Shown here: positions 11,546 to 22,830 of the stretch, in pieces
How positions within the stretch are numbered: the stretch's first letter is position 1
Layout of the letters: every line of letters begins with the position of its first letter
Assembly: GCA_016806645.1 (NCBI GenBank)
Contig: JACSYO010002170.1
Span: forward strand, 353,477 to 417,476
Direction: 5' to 3'
Source: Ophiodon elongatus
Taxonomy: Eukaryota > Chordata > Actinopteri > Perciformes > Hexagrammidae
Length of the DNA stretch: 64,000 nt
Translations under genes and position numbers: made by a program
The notes under the pieces: model-generated
What the model was told of the DNA's origin: nothing
The model's database searches: none
What the model saw: only the letters and a program-made list of their open reading frames with translations

Positions 11546-12527
11546 TTATCTGATCCATGAGTTTAAAACAGAAGGAAGAGTTTGAAGATGACTTTGGTCC
11601 AAGCAAGGGTGTCGGAAGTAGGAGGCCCATCTCAATGGGCTGTAGAGGATTACACCAAAGTTGAATTAATTTTATACAGAAGTCTTTAATCTTTATAATA
11701 TCTCAGTAGTGCCTGCTCACCTGAATGTACGTGTATACAGAAGGTTATCTAAAGATTATAGACCCAGTGTTGTGTTTCTTTTCTTTACCATTCTTTTCTT
11801 CCCGATAATCTCCCTCCATTTCATTTTCCTCCTCATTTACCCCTCTTTTGATACGCCCCCCCTACCACTCATAAAATATTCAGAGAACCTGGCGCTTGGC
11901 CAGATGCCCCCCCCCCCCTCTCTCTGCCAGGCAGGCAGCCAGCTGACAGGGCACGTGGCTCACTGAGGGCTACAAAGAGCAGGTTGGGCTTTGAAATGCA
12001 GAACAGTGAGATTTTCAGGATGTTTGGCTGCTTTAATGAACCCGGTCACCAATTCACCAAGGCGGCTTCCTCATCCTATCCTTCAACAACTGAGAACCTG
12101 ATGGGTGTGGATTTTAAAACTGAGCCATAAACATTTTCTCAAGTGCCACGCCTTCACATCAGAAAATGAATTACTCCATATATCATGGTTCATTTCCCTA
12201 AATCCTTGATCACATGCAGAGTCGGGGCTGAATTGACCGTGGGGTACAAACATCTCATGTGCTGCTACTTGATCCTGACCACCATTGTAAGGTCCAGTCT
12301 ATTCACCAAAACAATGCATTTGTAATAGCCTGGATTACGTTCAAAGGCAATGTTTTGTAAAAAAATGCCCCTTCTCTTTATAAACGGAATGTCTCATTAT
12401 GGTCGAGGTGTGAAAAGTCGAATCACTTGTTAGTAGATGATTTTGGCCACTTGGGGTTTGAATAACTCCAGAACAGGCGCTGCCATATTATCACCTATCT
12501 CAGACAGCTGTTCTGATGAGAGGTTCT
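11546..12527. other. Non-coding stretch with short poly-C tract
   Basis: A C13 run lies near 11906-11918. Otherwise only chance open frames. Confidence 0.45.
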
Positions 12528-12645
12528 GGGACAGAGGATGTCGTATGTGTACAGATTGTAAAGCCCTCTGAGGCAAATTAGTAATTTGTGATTTTGGGCT
12601 ATACAAAAATATACTTAATTGAAATTGAATTAATGGTAAGACTGA
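12528..12645 (+). repeat. LINE/SINE 3' tail fragment
   Basis: ACAGATTGTAAAGCCCTCTG, then GAGGCAAATTAGTAATTTGT, GGGCTATACAAAAATA and a tail of AATTGAAATTGAATT. This is the typical 3' end of a LINE, or of a SINE with a LINE-derived tail, in fish. A short related piece (ACAGATTGTAAAGCCCTCTA) lies at 30440. Confidence 0.55.
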
Positions 12646-12977
12646 ACTAAATATATTGATACTTCTCTGGGCAACCCTTTTACACCAAATGTAGTCATTT
12701 ATGTCAGTGTTAATAGAAAACATGAATTAATGAAGATGTTTGCTTTGGGAAAGATTGTCATTCAGGTTAAATATGAAAAAAAGGTCACATTAAATGTTTG
12801 AAATCTTGCAATAATAAACTTTAGCTGTGCAGCACTAACAACACATGCTACAAAGGGTTTCACAAGGCAATAGAAACAAGATGTATGAAGCAAAAAGTCT
12901 GTGCTACACCCAAGGGTGCACTGGAATACATTGTGAGAGATGTAACCTGGGCTGATGTGTTTTGGTGTAAATATGTA
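12646..12977. other. Non-coding stretch, nothing recognised
   Basis: AT-rich, with no supported feature. Confidence 0.45.
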
Positions 12978-13130
12978 AATATACACCAGCAGAGTGGGTC
13001 ATCCTTCAACCACAAGGCTGATGGTTTGATTCCTGGCAGACTGTCTGCATGTCAAAGTGTCCTTGAGTGAGACACTGAACCCCGTGTTGCTCCTCACAGC
13101 GTTCCCACTGCTCCACATGCGGAGGACGGG
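12978..13130 (+). mobile_element. tRNA-derived SINE, diverged
   Basis: The B-box-like GGTTTGATTCCTGGCAG follows ACCACAAGGCTGAT. The body has GTCAAAGTGTCCTTGAGTGA and GACACTGAACCCCG. The overall order matches the tRNA-derived SINEs elsewhere in the window, although this is a different subfamily. Confidence 0.65.
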
Positions 13131-14368
13131 TTGAATGCAGGTCAGATTTGATGTATGTATGAGACGATGGTAACAATAAGTTGTAATGTTCAGTTTGTTT
13201 AGTTGGAGAGGTGTTGACTCCACGGTATGGTCATTCTGGAGGAAGTAGTTCATGGTGCTGTGATGTTGATATGTTTTTATATAATAGTAGGTAGTTATAT
13301 TTATGGGTGTTCAAAATGTACTTGAAAATTAATGAATTAATTTAACAATGAACAAAAAAAGAAATCCCAAAACTGAAAACGTTATTCACAAACCAAATGT
13401 GATATAATACCAAAGAAAATAATTTATGTGAAACTTTTATCTCAAACATGAAACCAAGACAGTAGGTCCTCTGAAGGTCTGCTGATGACATCAAATAACA
13501 CAAATATGTCGATGGCCAAAGTGCAAAACCTTCTATCTGCAAAATGATCCAGCAAAAGTGGGAATAACCTCCTATCTGTACTTTGTATATTTTTTCTTAT
13601 TTTTTTATTTTTTGGTATTTTCTATTATGTATTGTGTATCCTTAACAAATGGCATTCTGCAAGAAAACAAGAAGTTGTTTTTAGTATTCTCAAAAAAGTG
13701 TATTTTTCAGATAGGAGGTTTTGCTCTTGGGCCATCGATGCAGCAGCGATGTGTCAGAGACGTCTGTTGGACTGTGTTGAGTTAAACTCTGCTGCTGTCA
13801 TGCTGTTATTCATTTGGATGAATGTGGAGAGGGTTCTGGGTCTGAGCCATGCTACACAAACACCACATTTCTTCCTGCATTGGCACAATAATTGTTATTA
13901 GACCTGCAGAATTGTGTAATATGAGTGTAACTCCTTGTGAGACTGGACTCTGTCAAACAACAGATTACCAGGGCCCTTTACGGTTTGAGGCCCCGGGGCG
14001 TTTGCCCCACTTGCCCTTTTGGTAATCCACACTTGTGCATAATCATGGTGTGTCCTGAAAGCTAATCCCCCTGTTCACTGTTGAAGAATACTCCAAGTGT
14101 TACTGAAGGAGAGGAGCAGAGGCTCAGCCACAGGCAGAGATTCACTGATATTACTAGAAAATGATCATTTGGGGTTTTTCTTTTTTTTTATCATTTCTGT
14201 TTTTGACTTAAATCTGTCTTTTGACTTTAACTTCTCTGTCTCTCTCTTCCCTGCACGTCGGTGCATATTTGTCTCAAGCTCTTGTTAAAGTGTGACAGAC
14301 AATCCACAATAGCATCCCTCAAAGTCCCTGCTTATAGGCCGTTAGCTGCTAAATCACTTTGATTGCAC
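13131..14368. other. AT-rich stretch with an inverted sequence pair
   Basis: The segments 13502-13541 and 13708-13748 are imperfect reverse complements (GATGGCCAAAGTGCAAAACC against GGTTTTGCTCTTGGGCCATC). They look like two opposed copies, or two ends, of one repeat. Open frames on both strands there share the residues GFAL.PS for this reason. No gene is supported. Confidence 0.5.
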
Positions 14369-14377
14369 TGTGTGTGT

Positions 14378-14464
<87 letters not shown>
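14369..14464 (+). repeat. (TG)n microsatellite
   Basis: About 48 TG units with one GA interruption near the start. Confidence 0.95.
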
Positions 14465-14465
<1 letters not shown>

Positions 14466-14562
14466 TGGGAGGCGTTCAGTGGCTCTGTGGAATGCAGAGT
14501 TCCTTTTGTCTTCCATCTTAATGGAAGTGGTGTCAGGCCAGGTCAATGTCACTGAGGCCTCT

Positions 14563-14578
14563 CTGTGAGTGTGTGTGC

Positions 14579-14671
<93 letters not shown>
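14563..14671 (+). repeat. (TG)n microsatellite
   Basis: About 54 TG units with GCGG and TC interruptions. It is separated by only about 100 bp from the previous TG tract. Confidence 0.95.
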
Positions 14672-14673
<2 letters not shown>

Positions 14674-15061
14674 AGAGTTGGTATGCGAAACCGTTTGAAA
14701 AGACTTTTTCTTCTGCGGGTCATAAAGTGAAGAATCTTGGTTTCCTCTTTGTGTTTTAATTTAATAGGAGTAGAACAGAGAATCCCCTTGTTTTGGCTTT
14801 AGTACACAGTTCACACACACACGTATGCTCCAGCTGATGTGCGTTTACTTGGTTAAGCTGGGTCTCAACATCGTTCCAGATAATTAGCCAATGAGTGTGT
14901 GCGTGTGTATGTAACTCCATAGCGGTTATTATTTCTCACAAAACAACACACCGGATCTCATCACAGTGACAAACACCACACACACTGAACAGCTCACAGT
15001 CCTACATCTTAAAGCATAAATGCTACGATGCACCTGTTTGGAGATGCAGGTTTGTTTCTCA
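14672..15061. other. Non-coding stretch, nothing recognised
   Basis: No supported feature. It contains short CA runs. Confidence 0.45.
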
Positions 15062-15613
15062 TACACTATAAGAAGTGGACGTAGTCACCGGGACGTCCCC
15101 CATGGGTTTGTGGACTACAGTTGAATCCACTAGTTCTGCATTTTGTCCGTCGCCATCTTGGTTTTTAACAACCAGAAGTGACACGAGAGGGTGGAGCTAA
15201 GTACGACTGAATGCTGAAGAACACATTTTTAGCCGACCAAAACGTTACAATGAACTTTCATGAACTGAAGACACACAGTGAAAGACTTAAAGTTCCCAGA
15301 CCAACGCCGTGTTAGCAACCTGTCAATCACAAGGTAGGCCCGCCCTAAATCATACCCTGCTTTATGGTCCATTTTAATCTAAATTAACCATAATTTACTA
15401 AATGAACATCATGCTGTATTGAAGAAGACTTGAAACTAGAGATTGAGACATAAACTCATGTTTACAATGTTTACTGAGGGAATAAATCAAGAGAGAAGTA
15501 GAGTCATTTTCTATAGACTTCTATACAACCAGAGGAGTCGCCCCCTTGTGGCCAGTAGAAAACATGCAAGTTCAGGATACTTCAGCATTGGCTTCTTTTT
15601 TCAGAACTGGGGG
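15062..15613 (+). repeat. Interspersed repeat family B, longest copy
   Basis: It runs from ACACTATAAGAAGTGGACG through CCATGGGTTTGTGGACTACA, CCGTCGCCATCTTGG, GAACACATTTTTAGCCGACC, ACCTGTCAATCACAAGG and ATAGACTTCTATACAACCAG to CCCCCTTGTGGCCAGTAGAA. Five copies occur in the window (8246 -, 15062 +, 35095 +, 54896 + partial, 62352 + partial). No coding capacity is seen, so it is a non-autonomous element of unknown class. Confidence 0.7.
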
Positions 15614-16359
15614 TTGCTGCCTGGTTTGAATCCTTGTGGCCACCCACCATTCTGGTGATATCTGTTTAATATATGAACGTTTAGGCTTTACTGTAAGTAA
15701 GGCACTCAATCCCCAACTTTTATTTGTTTCTTTAATCCCCTTTAAAGGATGGACTAAATGCAACACTCAGATGCTGTGTATGATGAAAGAGTGCTTGGCC
15801 TCTCAAATCATTCTTCGTCTCTGCACATTATATTTGTTTCCCAATTCTGAGTGGGTAATGGGACACTTTGATCACATATCATATAACACTTTCGCCCTTC
15901 GGTGTTTGATAAAACAGTACGAACTAGTTTGTTGGAAGCATGCTGAGACCTCAACAACATCACCCTTGTCAGGAAAACGGAAACATACTTATTTAAAGAA
16001 ATTGTTAGTCTCTGCTGAGGATATACTTATGTTATCCTTCTGGATTACAGCTTAAGTTGTGGATTGAAACTTGGTCTCAGAAACTTTGTGTTTCTGAACT
16101 TGTGTGACTGACTACAGTGAATAGAAAGGCATCATTTACAGTGAAGAACAAAAAGCTATTCAGCCAACGGCAATAGAGCGTGTCTGTCAGCTTCTTGCTC
16201 TCCTGTATCAAACCTCTTCCAGTCAAGATGAAAGGTGGGTGCAATGACAGAACAATGACAAGGGGAAGTAACACAACATGAGTCAAAGAAGTGGAGCTTT
16301 GTTTAGTAGTAAGTATTGATGATGACTGTGTTCTTTTATTTTTTAGAAAAAGTCATTTG

Positions 16360-16361
<2 letters not shown>
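15614..16361. other. Non-coding stretch, nothing recognised
   Basis: A 139-codon + frame (15636-16055) has no recognisable features. It begins within the end of the repeat and I take it as chance. Confidence 0.45.

Positions 16362-16422
<61 letters not shown>
16362..16422 (+). repeat. (TG)n microsatellite
   Basis: About 30 uninterrupted TG units. Confidence 0.95.
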
Positions 16423-16423
<1 letters not shown>

Positions 16424-18382
16424 GATGGTATGCTACTTGCAATGTCTTGTTCTTTTGTCAAACATCAGCCAGAAGGACGAATAATTGTCGTCTCATTAGA
16501 AAATAATTGCTTTGCTGGCACAAACATATTGCTGTTAAACTTTAATGACCATTCCTCAGCTGTGTCTCCCATAACAACCCATTAAGTCTTCAAGGAATTA
16601 CACATAAATGTCCAAGTCGTGAGTACATGCTGTATGTATTTTGTCATGTGTTACACAGTCATGAGTTTTGTAGGCAAAAAAATGTGCCGATCCACATGTT
16701 TGTTTTTTTATGCTTCAGCGGTTGACTTCTGCTTTGATGCAGCATTAAGAGAGACACATCTCGTCTAGCAGCACGAGGAATGCCATAAAACGGTCCTCTG
16801 CTACATGAAGGAGGGAAAAGGCCTCTGATTTCATGGTGTTGACCACATGCCTGCTGGAGCGCTCTGCTGTCTCGTTACGTCACCACCAATCAGGTGCTCT
16901 CGTTGATAAAGAGTTCATTGTTAATGTGACAAAATGCATGATTTCTATTTCAACTGCACCAAGTTGTGGTTGCTTGTTGCGTCATGAGTGCCGGCTGTGG
17001 AGACCTATGACTTGTGTTGTTTATTGACCAGCACGAGGTCCCCTGAGGATATTCCTGATTGTTTTGATGACATTTTTAAACACCATGCTCTGTGGTCCAT
17101 GACAAGTTGCTTTAAAAATTGCTGGGCAGATTTCCATGTAATAACTGTCGACATCTATCCCGCCGCTGCATTAAGCCTCTCTTCAGCCTCATCCTGTAGC
17201 CCTACCTGGAGATTCCTGGATTGTTACGGTACAAATTCTCCCCATACAACTACTTGGAAACATATTGTTAGTCTTCAAAACAAGATGTTTCCTTTAGTTA
17301 AATTATGATTTATGGAATACAAGCTCCCTGGCTCTCTAGTTGATCATCTGCATTCATTTGTCCCAACATGGAAAATGCAATAATCAAATTTAAGTTAATT
17401 ATTATTTACCGTCAGGGCAATTAATTTGGAGAAGAGGCAAAACTGACAGAATCCCTGCTGGTAATACAGTGAGATTTATTATGTGCTATAAATATTTATG
17501 TGGCACTTCCAGTTCTCTTGTTTTTTGTTGAAATAAGGTCTGTGGTTAACACAAGCTGAAGAGATTTTAAGATTTTGTCCACGGCATAAAATAAATCAGT
17601 TCCACTTGTGAATTTTGAAACTATTGCATGTCTTACCAGATGTGTGGTTGAATGAGACTACAGATGTTGTCATCATGTAACATCATCACACCCAGCAAAC
17701 CGACGTGAAGTCTTGTGACTTTTGTGACTGGAGTGTATTTTCTAGCCTCACGTTAGTTTTTTACTTCTGGCATTCACATTAATGCTTCTAAAATCAGATC
17801 AAAGATTATCTTGCCAAACAAACATGTAAGAATTTAAACGTTTGTTTACCACAGAGCTTATTTTCCGCAATAATACAAAAATCCAATGGAAACATCCAAT
17901 TGGCTTTTGTCGATGGAAACAGGGTGATTCAAACTTCTGGGTTGGTTTAGAGAAATATGTCATCTTGCACCACTCCATGAAATATGGAAAGGCCTGTGGT
18001 CTGGATGCAGAGAAGCAGCATTGTTGAAACATTTGTGAGGACTTCATCGGTGAACCTTAGGTTACACCCCCTAATGCATTATAATGAATTAGTTATTGCT
18101 AAAAAGAAAGAAGCAGACTTGATCTGTAGAAGGTATTCTTTTCTACAGTGTGATGTAGTGTGACAGTGTACAGTGCAGCGCCTGAATGTTTCCTTCTGTA
18201 AGACCTCAGGAAGATGTTAATGTGATGGTGCAGATGGTGTTGAGCTAATAAGGTGTACAATTAACATATATGCCTGTGTATGATGGTAATGATAGTGTTC
18301 CTAGCTTGTTAGGTCTGGTCTGGTAGGAGACATGGTAGTGGCACATCTGCAGCTGAAAGGATGCCGGTTTGGAGGGTTGATT
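16423..18382. other. Non-coding stretch, possible regulatory sites
   Basis: No supported gene. TTACGTCA (cAMP-response-like, 16875) and CCAAT (16886) lie close together. CTATAAATAT at 17486-17495 fits the MEF2 consensus within an AT-rich block. Both are single-motif matches and may be chance. Confidence 0.35.
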
Positions 18383-18555
18383 GTAGGGCTGCAATTAACA
18401 TTATTTACTAAAGGTATCAACCATTATCAATCATTAGTAGTGAAAAATGACCAATATGTTCCCAGAGTCCAAAGCGACGGCTTCAGAGTGCTGGTTTTTC
18501 TGACCAATAGTGGTAAACACTTCTACATCTACAATGATATAAGAAATTCTGAATG
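18383..18555 (+). repeat. Interspersed repeat family A
   Basis: TAGGGCTGCAATTAACATTA, then ATCAACCATTATCAATCATT, then CCCAGAGTCCAAAGCGACGG and CTTCAGAGTGCTGGTTTTTC. This is a common teleost repeat. Related copies lie at 838 (minus) and 22665. Confidence 0.55.
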
Positions 18556-19507
18556 TTTGACATTTTCCTTGATAAATGACCATGGTCATGGTCATCCATT
18601 GATTGGTGTTCAATACCAAGGGTCCATCTCCTGAGGAACATGAATACAATGATTAGATATTGATTTTTTCTTGTGTAGAGGTAGACATTTTGCCCTGAAG
18701 CTAGAGCTAAAATAAACTAAATTTAGGGCCATAGATATCCCCAGAAAATCTGACCGCAGTCTGGTGAAGGTTAAAATATCTTGAAGGGTTGAATATGAGC
18801 AAATATATATTTTTCCAACTCTTTCAGGGTACAGCAGCTGGTTTTGCCAGTCCCAAGATGAAAGGTTAGGGGTTAACCTCTGGGCTGATCCTCTGGGGAT
18901 TATGAACATGTACAACAAATACCATGGATATTCAGCCAGTCGTCGTTAAAGATTATGATATTTGTGTTCTATTGGACCACAGATTTGGTCAAAAGAAAGT
19001 CATCATCCTCTGTGGACCTTGAACATACAAAATGCAAAATGTTAATATGAAAGTAGCAGAGGCATATTAGTTGCTCTGAAGTGTTGCTGCAAACTATGCT
19101 GCAAAAGTTACATTTATTTCACAGATTAGGTATTTTTTATTGGATCCCATGTAGAGGCAATATGCTGCATACTGCTACATGGAATTTGCAGATTTTCAAA
19201 TTTAATAGTGACTAATTAAAAAAAAGAAAAAAATAGTCAGAATTTCCCCACTTGAAGTGGGGAATGCTGGAAAATATAATTTTACACCTAACATACACGA
19301 AATATGACAAATCCAAATAAACACTGTATTTGGTTATATTTCTTTAGTGGTTTTAGACTTAATATCTGAGCTCTAGTTAAAATGTCTGCCATGGAGGTGG
19401 GTGTGCATTGGGGGGACTTGGACTCGTGACTTGAGACAGAACTGATCTCCGCTGGCTGTCCTCCAAGAGGAGAGGTCTGTCTGTCCCCTACAGTCACCTT
19501 AACTCAC
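18556..19507. other. Non-coding stretch, nothing recognised
   Basis: AT-rich, with no supported gene. Confidence 0.45.
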
Positions 19508-19541
19508 CTCACACACTCACACACTCACACACTCACACACC
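19508..19541 (+). repeat. (CACACACT)n short tandem repeat
   Basis: Four units of an 8-base CA-derived repeat. Confidence 0.85.
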
Positions 19542-19576
19542 AGGAGCTGTCAGAGCAGCTGCCAGGAGCAGGTGTT

Positions 19577-19580
<4 letters not shown>

Positions 19581-19670
<90 letters not shown>
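19581..19670 (+). repeat. (TG)n microsatellite
   Basis: 45 uninterrupted TG units. Confidence 0.95.
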
Positions 19671-19671
<1 letters not shown>

Positions 19672-19949
19672 CTGGTGCTAGAGTAAGACAGACAGAGAGA
19701 TAGAACGTGAAGGTTGTGAGTGCCAAAACAAAGGACAAGAATTATCTGGACAAAAATGAAAAGGTTTCATGAACAAGAGACACAAATGTGTTAATCATAA
19801 CATTCACATGCTCTGTCTCATTATTTAACATATCTCCTCTCCATTAAAGAGATGCTGCCTCAACCTTCTGAAACTCGGAGCCCATAGCCAGGGGCCATCA
19901 TTAAGATACAGGCAATCAATGCTTTCTCAAAGGAACTCATAAAGCGGCC

Positions 19950-19971
19950 TGTGTGTGTGTGTGTGCGTGTG

Positions 19972-20016
<45 letters not shown>

Positions 20017-20023
20017 GTGTGTG
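19950..20023 (+). repeat. (TG)n microsatellite with CG interruptions
   Basis: About 37 dinucleotides, three of them TGCG variants, followed by GGGAGGGGCGGGGTGGGGG. Confidence 0.95.
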
Positions 20024-21298
20024 GGAGGGGCGGGGTGGGGGTACACATGGATTTAAGACCTGGCTGCCTTCAGACAACAAAGCCTGTCAGGGCGCTGTGG
20101 ATCTGCTGTGTCTGGTGTGTGATCCTCACTGTGGAACTTTATTGACTGGATCTACGAGGAGGAATCCAAACACGCGGGCTTCTGTTTCACATGTGAGAAG
20201 GAAACACGTAACACGAGGCTCTGCTTCAGAAGCCTTGTCACCTCACATCTCTGTAGTCTTTTAAATCCAACCACGTGCTATCAGATTCACAGGGATTAGC
20301 AATAATCTTCATTTTAAACATTTTCCTGCACTGTTTTACATGAAATCTCACTAATAATTCAGTATCTGCTCGTTCCACCAATTCATTCTTATGATGCGTG
20401 CATCACGTAGCTTCAAACTGAGTTTTATGGCTTCATCTTTTCGTGCGTGCACCACTGCAAACTTTATGATTAATGAGGTGAACAGCTGATAATGCAAATA
20501 TGGAAATACCTTGCGAACGGGCTGCAGATTTTCTCACTATATCATAATAAATTATCAACATATTCATTGAACTTTCTGTAAATATTACTCTTGGAGCTGA
20601 AATTCATTTAAATGATTCCACGCCTGCCTTTGATTTGATCAGACCAAACACACACTGATCAGTGAACAACATGATCCTTTATTATTTATGCAAACCATGA
20701 AGCTAAAATACTCCTCAAAACAGCACAAATACAAACAGTTTGTCTGGGATCGACTTGTGTGTACAGCACAGTGTCGGTTTCTCTTTTGATACTAATACTT
20801 TCTTCAGATCTCTAAATCGAATCAGCAACACAGAGACAACACAGTGGAGGAAACTCTTCAGCCCTTTACGTTGTAATGATACAATTCTTAAAAGGACTAT
20901 TTTGTCTTTTTATTACTGTCCATGAGGTTACTTTAGATATCTTATTTAGGAAGCAGAAACAGCAAATGCTTGGAATTGTTTTTTGTTAATTGACTAATCA
21001 GCTATTACAACTGTGTCAGCGCCACTTCATTTACTCATATGTCATCTGTATTGCTTAATTAACTATAGATATATATTTGAGTAGCTTATTTCTCCGTCAC
21101 ATCTTGTTGTGCTTTCATGCACATTTTTTTTCTTTTTGGTGTTTTCATTTACTGCTGTTATTTTTTAATTTTAACAGTGAGATGAATAGTTGTGTGTTGT
21201 CTGGTTTTTGATTCATGTATCATCACTCAGTTCTGTCAGTTACATTTTGTACTGTTTCCTTTTAAATGGCTGGTCTGGTTGCCACCAAATTGCACGTG
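20024..21298. other. Non-coding stretch, nothing recognised
   Basis: AT-rich upstream flank of the first ankyrin promoter. No supported feature. Confidence 0.45.
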
Positions 21299-21300
21299 GT

Positions 21301-21375
<75 letters not shown>

Positions 21376-21390
21376 TTGTGTGTGTGTGTT
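21299..21390 (+). repeat. (TG)n microsatellite upstream of first exon
   Basis: About 40 TG units, ending with TGTGGTTGTG. It ends some 310 bp before the ATG of the ankyrin exon, so it sits in or next to the promoter. Confidence 0.95.
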
Positions 21391-21700
21391 CATGCGCGTG
21401 TGGCGACTATTTTGGTTCGCCAGCGAGGTTTCCAGATAAACACTGGCGGCAGCTGCTGCCATAGCAACACCATTGTGCTCCCTCCCCTCCTTCTTCTCTC
21501 CTCCCCCTGGCCGACCACTCCCCCCCCCTTCTGCCTGGCTCGGCACTCCACAACAGCCAGAGAGTGAGGACCAGAGAGGAGAGAGGTCGGCTCGCTTAGT
21601 TTCACTGAGGAGGGGGAGAGAGACGAGACGAGTGGATATAGAGGAGAAGCAAAAGAGGAGGACACAAACTGGAGAGAAAAGTGGTTGTTTGGGGGAGAGA
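21391..21700 (+). promoter_or_regulatory. ank2: Probable promoter and 5' UTR of ankyrin exon
   Basis: This is GC-richer than its surroundings. It has a pyrimidine-rich block (CTCCTCCCCCTGGCC) followed by a purine-rich leader (GAGAGGAGAGAGG.. to the ATG). No TATA box is evident. The coding frame is open upstream of the ATG but contains no other in-frame ATG. The transcription start cannot be placed from sequence alone. Confidence 0.5.
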
Positions 21701-21787
21701 ATGAGTGAGGACAACCACTCCCACTACAGGCTGGACCCCAGCGATCGCCTCAATGGGCTGGGACAGAGGAGAAAGAGACCCAAGAAG
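21701..21787 (+). CDS. ank2: Ankyrin-2 alternative first coding exon
   Basis: This encodes the 29 N-terminal residues of an ankyrin, the adaptor that links membrane channels, transporters and adhesion proteins to spectrin. The peptide starts MSEDNHSHYR and ends NGLGQRRKRPKK. The human ankyrin-2 N-terminus has a similar short acidic start and ends NGSSQRRKRPKK just before its first ankyrin repeat, so the match is specific. The ATG has A at -3. The frame runs straight to AAG|GTAAAT, a good phase-0 donor, and stops at TAG 21797 if unspliced. The acidic-then-basic tail precedes the 24-repeat domain, whose first exon is not in the window. The paralogue (ank2a or ank2b) cannot be told. I am fairly sure it is an ankyrin exon and somewhat less sure it is ank2. 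Confidence 0.82.
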
Positions 21788-22052
21788 GTAAATGACTAGA
21801 TGGAGAGCCACATGGTTCAGAGAGTATGAGGAGTGTAAGGGAGCTGGATCTGGAGAGAGAGAGAGAGAGAGAGGGGTGGGGGGGGTCGGGGGGGTCGGTG
21901 CTGCCTAATTCCTCCCAGCAAGAGAGCAGCAGCTGAGGTTAGTGGAGGTGGAGACCAGTGGAGTGTTTGTGATTCCTTTTTCTGGCCAGAGGTGTGTTTG
22001 TGGTCTCAGGGAGTGGTCTTCAGATTAAGTTTATTATTCCTGATAATGCTGA
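21788..22052 (+). other. ank2: Start of intron, GA- and G-rich
   Basis: GTAAATGACT donor, then a (GA)n run at about 21857-21874 followed by GGGGTGGGGGGGGTCGGGGG. No coding sequence is seen. Confidence 0.6.
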
Positions 22053-22147
22053 TTTTGCTCTCCATCTCCACCTCCACCTCCACCTCCACCTCCATCTCCA
22101 TATCCATCTCCATCTCCACCTCCATCTCCATCTCCATCTCCACCTCA
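22053..22147 (+). repeat. (CTCCAC/CTCCAT)n hexamer repeat
   Basis: About 15 units of CTCCAY. They translate as HLHLHL on + and WRWRWR on -, which explains the long open frames on both strands here. Confidence 0.9.
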
Positions 22148-22664
22148 GCCCTGGAGTAAAGCTATTTCCCAGAGGGAGCTCTACTCTCCATCTCTGCTGA
22201 TTCCTACTTTTTTCCCTTGATAAATTCCTCCTCCAGCGCACCCACATATCCCCCCCCCCGCCCCCCCACCCCTTTATTCTCCGTCCGTGTGTTGTTGTTA
22301 TGAACACCTCTGGGTGGTGAGTAGTAGGAGGCTGCTCTCGCATGCTGACAGGGTGGGTCCCTGCTCTGCTCACTCTTTGTGTGCCTGTTGTTGTGGACGG
22401 CGTCGCTCTCAGCTCTCAGGAGATTGTTATTCTCTATCAGCCTCATCACAGGAAGTCTTTTAGACATCCATGACAGATTGTTGCCGCCTGTTGTTTTATT
22501 TCAGCCTGTGTCAGATTTCAATGAACACACACAATTTGTGTTCATAAAGACATGGAATATTATGATCTGACATTATCTGTCCAAGTTTAATACAATAATT
22601 ACATTCATTTTTGTATTATTATTATTATTATTTCAATGTATTTTATTATATTTAATGATTATAA
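22148..22664. other. Intronic, poly-C tract, nothing else recognised
   Basis: CCCCCCCCCGCCCCCCCACC near 22251. An (ATT)n run lies near 22614-22632. Confidence 0.45.
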
Positions 22665-22830
22665 TGTGTAGGGCTACGAATTGTTTTGTTTACAAAATGT
22701 CAGAAATATGTGACCGATATCATGGAAACTCAAAGTGACAAATTAACAATCACAGTTTCCCAGAGCCGAAGGTTTAGTTTTTTGTCTGACTAACAGTCAA
22801 AGAAGATATAACGACTTGAATAAGATATTG
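22665..22830 (+). repeat. Interspersed repeat family A, diverged
   Basis: GTAGGGCTACGAATTG, then AACAATCACAGTTTCCCAGAG and TTTGTCTGACTAACAGTC. The order is the same as in the copy at 18383. Confidence 0.5.

Noticed and set aside
14349..14759. Open frames rich in THTHTH or VCVCVC
   Set aside because: Translation of TG/CA microsatellites. The same applies to all such frames at the other CA/TG tracts.
15443..15658. Open frame sharing its first 29 residues with a frame at 55011
   Set aside because: The shared peptide comes from two copies of interspersed repeat family B, not from a duplicated gene.
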